Shown here: piece after piece, positions 37,995-44,987 of the stretch
Numbering within the stretch: position 1 is the first letter of the stretch
How the letters are laid out: every line of letters starts with the position of its first letter
Source: Ichthyophthirius multifiliis
Taxonomy: Eukaryota; Ciliophora; Oligohymenophorea; Hymenostomatida
Direction: 5' to 3'
Length of the DNA: 44,987 nt
Assembly (NCBI RefSeq): GCF_000220395.1
Contig: NW_004086319.1
Span: 1 to 44,987, forward strand
Translations under genes and position numbers: made by a program
The notes under the pieces: generated by a model
What the model was told of the DNA's origin: nothing
The model's database searches: none
The model's input: only the letters and a program-made list of their open reading frames with translations

Positions 37995-39462
37995 TCATAT
38001 ATTCTATTAAAAAAAATTATCAAAATATTTATATTATATGTAAATAATTACTTTGAGAAGAATTATTATTTTATCTTAGTAATATTTTATTATTTTTTGG
38101 TCTATATAATTACGCATCACATTTTATATGACGTCATTTTGATTAGAATGAAATTAATTATTTAAATAGATTTTTAGGTCAACAGAATCTTTAATACCAA
38201 TATTTTATTAATTTATTTTTTCTAGAATAATATATTATTAATATTCATTTAAAGTAATATTAAACTTCTATAGTATTGTTGTTTATTCCGGTTATTTTAT
38301 TTCTTATTATCTATAATTTTCACACTTTTAAAATAATATATAATTAAATATTTAAAAACAAAACTTTTTTAAAAAATACATTTTGTAACATATTTTATGT
38401 ATTAAATATTGTAAATAATAATATTTAAATACAAATACAGACAGCATCTATAATATTAATAGAATAGAGGTTTAGTCTTCTTTATTTTTCGGAAATATAT
38501 TTCAGAAAATAATTCTAAGTTTTTTATTAATTATTTAAAGTTTGATAATATTTTTTTAAATTATCAGTTGTTAGTATTGTTTAATTGTAATTACTAAAAT
38601 ATTCTATAAACTATTCTAAGCTTAAATTTTAATTATTTTTATTTTATTGAGTTGTTAATTAAATATTTTTATCTTTTAAAATATTTTGCTATTGAATTAA
38701 TTACATACAAAGATATATTTCTATATTATTTTCAATTTAATTAGATTCGTAAAAAATATTCACTTTTTCAAGTAAATTAGGTAAAAAAGTCCAATTTTAT
38801 TCAAAGAATTTTCTACAAATTATCATTAAATTATTTAAATCTATATAGTCTTCATTTATACTAAAATAATATATAAATAGGCATTTAAAAAAAAAAGAAA
38901 TTACGTTAATTTTTTGGATATTAATTATATATATTAATAAAAAAGTAAAAATAATTATTAAATCTATAAATTATTTGTAATTATTATTTATTCTATATTT
39001 TATAATGGTTTATTTGTTATTATTGAATTTATTTCTTATAAAGAATATTTATTAATTTATAATATTTAAAATAAAAAATCTATATTTAATCCATTATTAA
39101 AACTATTTTGAATTTAAATAATATTCTTTAAAATATTATAATTATTATCAAATTGTATTTTCTAAAAATAATCCTTTAAATATTAATATTATACAAATAA
39201 ATATAATTTTTTTCTTCTTAATTTTTACAATAACTTTATTTAAGAAATTAGATTAAGAGCTCTATAATATTCTATTTAATAAAAAATATAAACTTTATTA
39301 TGATAATTTATCTTAATATTATAAAATATTATTATTTAAAAAAGAAATGCTAGTCCAAAAGTTATATTGTTATTATTAGAAGAAAAATATTGATTTTTCT
39401 AATGAAAAATTATAAGTGATAGAATTATTATTATTATTATTGTAATTATTATTATTATTATA

Positions 39463-39498
<36 letters not shown>

Positions 39499-40606
39499 TA
39501 TTTCCATTTCTATAGATATATTATCTATATTTCCGTTTATGTAATAGTTTTCTTATTTTAATTTTTAAATTTATTTTTTCAGTTATTTAATTTATTTAAT
39601 CTATTATTATTATTCATCTTTTATCATTTTCTTTATATATATATAATAAATTTTGTAAAAATAAAATACTTTTTCTATAATTAATTCATCAATTTTAAAT
39701 TACAAATCTGTTAATTTTTAGTTTTCAATGACTTTTTTATTAATGATTTCTTAATCAAGTTATACTTCTTTTTTTTTTTTTTCTGCTAAAATTTAAATTA
39801 ATTAAAATAAAAAATCGAAAATTTAATTAAAGTTTCCTTATATACTTGGAAATATTTTTTCCAAATTTTATTAATTGAAGCATTTTTTTAATTTCGCTAT
39901 TTTTTATTCAATCTAGCTTTATGTTATGTCCATATATTAATTAACAGTAAAAAATAAACTTTTAGATTCTTAGATTATTTATTATAAATACTATTATATT
40001 TTTATTGACTTTTTTTCACATAATTATATGCCATTAATTAATAATTCTATATTGTTAATATTATCTTTTGTTAATTATCCGTTATTATGTTCATTATTAT
40101 TTTATTATTAAATTTATTACTCAATTTCACATACTAAAAATAGCAAATTATCCTATTATTGATTATTGGTTGTCTAACATTTATTTTTTATATCTCTTTA
40201 TGTATTATCTCTGCTTGCTTTTTATAAAAATATTTTTTATATATATATATTTTTTTACTATTTTATGCATTTTCTTTGTTTTGTATATTCAAATATGATA
40301 TACATCGATTTCTATGTGATTAAGCAGGAACATGTTATCTATTTGTTTATAATTGTATAATTTAAAGTTAAGATAATGATCTTAATTTTTTTTATTGTAA
40401 AGTATTTTATTAAATAGAGTGTATTTTCTTGAAAAATTATTGTTTTTTTTTTCCTTATTATTATTGCTTTTAGCCAGAGTTTTAAATCTGTTATTTTTAT
40501 TTTAATAAATAATTATTTTTTAATTTTTTTATACATGTATTTTCTTTAAATCAAGGTTAATTCTTATTTTTTTTTTTACTATTTATGGTGATTTATCAAT
40601 TATCAT
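37995..40606 (-). CDS. Large protein with central coiled coil and polyAsn, unknown function
   Basis: A minus-strand gene read through several short introns (40218-40258, 39631-39669, 39174-39228, 38861-38904, 38325-38364, perhaps one near 40545-40580). It starts MIIDKSPQI at 40606 and ends at a TGA at 37995, ~780 residues. The N-terminal part includes NNNFSRKYTLFNKILYNKKN and YNYKQIDNMFLLNHIEIDVY. The middle has LLFLVCEIEQQIQ, ITQSQIEQKIAKLKKC and a coiled coil (IKQIKQLKKQIQKLKQENYY). A polyAsn tract follows at 39422-39497. The C-terminal region is helical and mixed (DYIDLNNLMIICRKFFEQNW, LSLEQFIEYFSNYNQ, SVDLKIYLNNQFHSNQNDVI). Phases of the introns agree with each other, which supports one gene. 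One missing base is implied at about 40287-40295 (ATTTGA). No domain recognised. It converges with the SRAP gene 94 bp away. Confidence 0.65.
39422..39500 (-). repeat. AAT triplet array encoding polyasparagine
   Basis: On the coding strand, AAT repeats with two interrupting TAT/TAC codons encode about 24 Asn in the large coiled-coil protein. It is the same triplet microsatellite that encodes polyGln in the gene at 25852-30018, read in another frame. Confidence 0.75.
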
Positions 40607-41421
40607 TTTTAGTTTTTTTTGTATTGTTTTTAATGTATTATATATATTTTATTTTTTTATTAATTAAAATAAATATTTGAATAAACAAACAATAAAAAAA
40701 TTTGAATATTAAATAAAAAACTATACAAAATAAATAATTATTATTAATTATAATTTAAAAATTATTTATAATTAAATAGATCTATATATTATATATTAAT
40801 ATTATTAACACTAAATTATTTTTTTTCTAATTTATTTAATTAATTTGGTTTCTTTAAATAATCTTTTATTTATTTATAAACATTAATTTATAAATTTTAA
40901 GTATGAAATATTTCTTTAAAAGTATAATTTTTAAAATATAAATTAATAAATTCTTTTAATATATAAAAAAATCTGAAAAAAAAATATTAAATTAAATAAA
41001 ATACTTAATTATATAAATAAAATATTATTTTCATAAGTATTACTTAGATTAAATAAAAATGTTAATATTAATTTAATAATCTTTAAAATTATTTAAAAAA
41101 TAAATATTTTTTATTTAATCATATATATTATAATTATAAATCAAAAAAAGTTATTTTTTAGTAAAATGTTAAAAAGTTGAATCTAGTCTTATTGTAATAA
41201 AAAATGATATATATTTTATATATTTCTTATTATTTATTAATCATATTTAATTAACTTCTTAATTTTTTAATAATAAAATTAAAAAAAATTAATAAAATAA
41301 ATAGAAATATCTAGAAAAACTATATTTAAATAAATATAAAAAAAAAAAAAAAATTCTTAAATCTATATAAAATTTAATTATTATAAATTATTTTAAAATA
41401 AAAAAATATACAATAAATTAT

Positions 41422-41496
<75 letters not shown>

Positions 41497-42393
41497 TTTT
41501 TTTTTTTATTTTTATTTTTATTTTTATTTTTATTTTTTTTCATTTTAATTTTTATTTTTAATATCTTTATTTTTTTAATACTAATTTAATTTTATATTAT
41601 TAATTTTATCTATATTTTTTTTTTTTACATAACATATATTTTATATCATATATTCATTATATAATATATATTTAATATTTTTTTTTTTTCATTTTTCTCA
41701 ATATTTATACTTTATATTTATTCATTTTTATTATATTATTATAGAAATCTTTTTTTATTTTATTTTTAATTAATTTTAATTTTTTTTTTTTATATTTTCT
41801 TTATAAAATTTTTTGTATCTAATTTATTTAGATAATTTATTATATTTTTTTTATTTGTTTTACAATTTTGTTAATATTTTTTTTATTTATATACTTGATT
41901 TAAAATAATTTTCCGTATTTTTTATTTATAAATTATATGTTGTTAAAAAACATTTATATTTAAAAAAAAAAATTATATATACTTTAATTTTATTTTATTT
42001 AAAAAAATTTATTATTAATTTTTTAATTCAAATAAATAAAATTATCAACATTAGATTAAAAATTATCAATTTTTTTATTATTATTTAAATTTTGATTAAA
42101 ATAAAATTATGACTTTTAATTTTAATTAAAATATAAATATATTTTTATAATTAAATTTAATATATTTAATATTTTTAAACTATTAAATATATTATTATAA
42201 TAAAATTAAAAAAAAATTAATTTATATAATATTTTTATAATATATTATTATAAAAAAATAGAAATTTTATAATTTAATATATATAAATAGTTTAATAAAA
42301 ATATATTAAATATTATTTTTAGTTATATATATATATATATATATTTATAATAATATAATATTTATTATTGTTTAATTATATATTTCTTCTTTT
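40607..42393. other. 1.8-kb A/T-rich gap with triplet and hexamer repeats
   Basis: Nearly pure A/T between two minus-strand genes. It holds an ATT array at about 41430-41486 and TTTTTA repeats at 41498-41540. No protein-like frame and no RNA gene seen. Confidence 0.6.
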
Positions 42394-44719
42394 TCATAAA
42401 TTAAACTATCTTATTTCTCCAATATATGAATTTTACTTTTTATAATAAAAAATAATATTTTATAATTGTCCTAGTAGTAATTCTAAAGTTGACTTATCTT
42501 TGCATCCATATAAACCTTTTGTAATGACAACAATGAAATATTATTATATGTTTATTTTTAAATGTTACTTAAAAAAGATTTATTAATTAATTCTTATATA
42601 ATTTATCTTTATTTAATATGAAATAAAGGCGATGATTAGATATTTACATCTGTTTGAGTAATAATACCCATAATATCCTATAATAATAAAAAAATATATA
42701 ATTTAGTACGTGTTTTTATCAAAAAATAATAAATTAAATAATATAATTATTTAAATGCATCATGGCAAAATACTCTTTTATATATAAATCTATATTATAT
42801 TATTATAAATATACGTTAATTGTTATTTAAATTATATTTCCATATTCATCATAAGAATAATATTTAGCATATTAATAATGACTCAAATTTTATTAAGCAT
42901 ATTTTAATGCGTCTAAAATTTGATTACTCTTAACAATTTCAATAAATACTTATGAATAAAGATTAGGTAATATATTAGGTTCATTTAATAGTATTTATGG
43001 CATTTAATTTTATATTTTATCAATAACATTTTATATGTTTCCTTCTATTATCAATTTGAGAATATCTTTTTTTATTTAAAATTAATTTATTTTTTATATT
43101 TAAAAAAAATAAAAATAAACCTCCTCTTAATTATTCTAGATAAATTAATTGATTATTATTAATATTATTAAAATTAATTTCATTTTTATTATAGATTTAA
43201 CTGTTTAGTTAATTATCATATTTTTGAAGTAATGATTGATATTCATCATTATTATTATATCCATTTTTTTCAGTATTTTACATTTCTTATATATAATTAC
43301 TTTTATGAATTTCATTAGGATTGTCAGATTAAATAGATTAAGATTAAGTTGTGCAAGATTAATTAGATTTATATTAATTACATTCGTTTTCTTTGTCAGT
43401 TTTTTCTTCAAAACTAAAACTTTAGTTAGGCACAAAGATTTTCTAAATAACATTATTTTATATAGAATTTTATTTTTAAAGTAATTCAATATTATTATTA
43501 GGTAATTTTGAAGCACTTTCAAAGGCTTTCAATGTATCGAAATATCCGTTATAATATAAATATTATTATATTATTTAATGCAGTTAAAAATGATTTATTT
43601 CTTATTCTAATATTTCTTAATATAATTATTTTTATTAATTCTTCACGTAACTTTATAAATCGAATTTAAACGTATTTTAATCAAAATTAAATGTTATTTT
43701 TTGTTTCAGACCGTTTAATCCTATTGTTGCATACATATTTTAAATTTATATTTGTCTAAATGCAGGACCTATAAATAAATAAAAAAATTAATCTTAAAAG
43801 AATATATAAAATATATATAGTAAATAATATATGACAAATAAAAATATATATTTATATAAAGTTATATACATATATATGTATATATATAATTATTTTATTA
43901 TATAGTTAATTACATATATTATATATAAGATTTTTTACCATAATACACTCCATTATGTGTAAAAAATAATTCATTTTTATAAAAGTTTATACCACATCCA
44001 ATTATATCATTAGATTTAATTTTATTAACATTTTTTTATATTAATGACTATTTATATTTATTATATAAAATATAAAAATTTTAATTGATATAATATTATA
44101 ATTTTTTTGTTTTATATATAATATTTAAAAAAAAATTGTGCATTTTAAAATTAATTTTTTATAATTTTTTTTTTATTATTTTTTATATTAATTTACTTAT
44201 TTTTTATTATAAAAAATCACTCCATCTGAATGATAACCATAAGAACTTTAATTAAATATGAATATAAATATATTTTAAGCAATTCTTTTTTATACTTTTT
44301 AGTAAATCCAGGAAATTTACTCATTGGAAAATCTGGACAAGCAAATCCAATACATAAATCACTTTTTTTATTTTTTTAACAATAACATAAATTATATATA
44401 TTTGATTAGTTTTTTATTTAATAAAAAATAATTACCTTCCTCCTATATTTTCAACATGGATTTCAAAATAATAAACAATAGAATTAGTATTAACAGGATT
44501 ATCGAGTTATATAGACTTTTTTTTATAAAAATTCTTTAGTATATTTTTTTTTACTGCTATATCGCCATAGTTTAGTTTTTTGCCAATATAAGTTGCTGAT
44601 ATATTATTTTTTTCAATTACAATAAAAGGACTTTTTGATGAACGTATTTAATGATTGATAGATTTATAGTTTTGATTTTATTATTTTTATAATAATTTAT
44701 ATAAGTATTCTTATATCAT
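42394..44719 (-). CDS. RanBPM (RanBP9/Gid1)-like SPRY-LisH-CTLH-CRA protein
   Basis: About eight introns; confident ones are 44362-44435, 44246-44295, 44048-44196, 43769-43938, 43066-43120 and 42516-42568, with two more near 42775-42814 and 42678-42755 whose edges I could not fix. The SPRY domain opens with SPFIVIEKNNISATYIGKKL and continues through VYYFEIHVENIGG, DLCIGFACPDFPMSKFPGF, SSYGYHSDGVIFYN, IIGCGINFYKNELFFTHNG and MYATIGLNGLKQKITFNFD. A LisH motif follows (IIQQYLYYNGYFDTLKAFES). CTLH/CRA helices come after a low-complexity spacer (GDILKLIIEGNIQNVIDKIQ, VFIEIVKSNQILDALKYAQQ) and end with KSTLELLLGQLQ. This is the RanBP9/RanBP10 and yeast Gid1 order, the scaffold and substrate-side subunit of the GID/CTLH E3 ubiquitin ligase. 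The start at 44719 is the first ATG in frame. No frameshift is needed in the well-resolved exons. Confidence 0.88.
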
Positions 44720-44987
44720 AAAATTTAGTATATATTTTTTTTCTAATTTTTTGTTTTTTTTAATTTATAAAAATATTATAATAATTATTTAAAAAAACAT
44801 AATAATATAAATAAATTATGCGTTTATGTATTTACAAACATAAATTTTATTAATAAAAAACTCAATAAATTAAATTTAAAATATTTATTATTTAAAATAA
44901 AAATATAATAAAAGTAAAAATATTAAAATTTGATAAATTAAAATTATTATTATTATTACTTTAATAAAAAAATTATATATTATTATT
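44720..44987. other. A/T-rich sequence at the right edge
   Basis: Presumed upstream region of the minus-strand RanBPM-like gene; ends in ATT triplets. Nothing else seen. Confidence 0.5.

Noticed and set aside
43205-43522. Opposing short frames on both strands
   Set aside because: Both are shadows of the RanBPM-like exon, which carries the LisH domain and spacer in its own frame.
1-44987. Transposons, CRISPR arrays, rRNA and tRNA genes, telomere repeats
   Set aside because: No transposase or reverse-transcriptase motifs, no spaced repeats beyond microsatellites, no G+C islands typical of structural RNAs, and no G4-type telomere repeat were seen by eye.

Overview
The window is very A+T-rich macronuclear-type DNA from a ciliate. 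The evidence is the genetic code. Every recognisable protein here (a DEAD-box helicase, a SRAP/HMCES protein, an EML-type WD40 protein, a RanBPM-like protein) reads correctly only if TAA and TAG mean glutamine and TGA is the only stop. Introns are short GT-AG (mostly 37-85 nt, up to about 200) and almost pure A/T. Composition and code fit a hymenostome such as Ichthyophthirius or a relative; the species is an inference. All coordinates below use this code, and a standard-code reading gives only fragments.

Layout. 1-1745 is hexa- and trinucleotide repeat. 3046-5643 (+) is a DDX10/Dbp4 ribosome-biogenesis helicase. 5799-6206 (-) and 10215-10889 (-) are small secreted/membrane paralogues, with a decayed third copy near 6720-7165. 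Between them at 8897-9643 (-) lies a macro-domain protein with an acylation-type N-terminus. 11895-13070 (+) and 13654-14574 (+) encode Asn/Gln-rich proteins of unknown function. 16500-17534 (-) is another unknown protein with an acylation-type N-terminus. It is divergent from 17926-25731 (+), a ~2,300-residue EF-hand plus three-module EML/TAPE protein spread over 12 exons.

25852-30018 (-) is an NT-C2 domain plus long coiled-coil protein with a polyglutamine tract. After a 1.7-kb A/T gap come 31736-32680 (+), an unknown protein; 32760-33443 (-), a Cys-rich single-pass membrane protein; and 33759-36561 (-), a coiled-coil protein. Next are 36731-37900 (+), a SRAP/HMCES DNA-protein crosslink protein; 37995-40606 (-), a multi-exon protein with a coiled coil; and, after another 1.8-kb A/T gap, 42394-44719 (-), a RanBP9/Gid1-type SPRY-LisH-CTLH-CRA protein.

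Genes are single-copy housekeeping or cytoskeletal genes with no operon logic; convergent pairs are as close as 79-155 bp. No rRNA, tRNA, CRISPR, transposon or viral element was recognised. A recurring oddity is that the four longest genes carry about nine apparent frameshifts, and each one is a single missing base, several of them in A/T homopolymers. That looks more like under-called bases in the assembly than gene decay.
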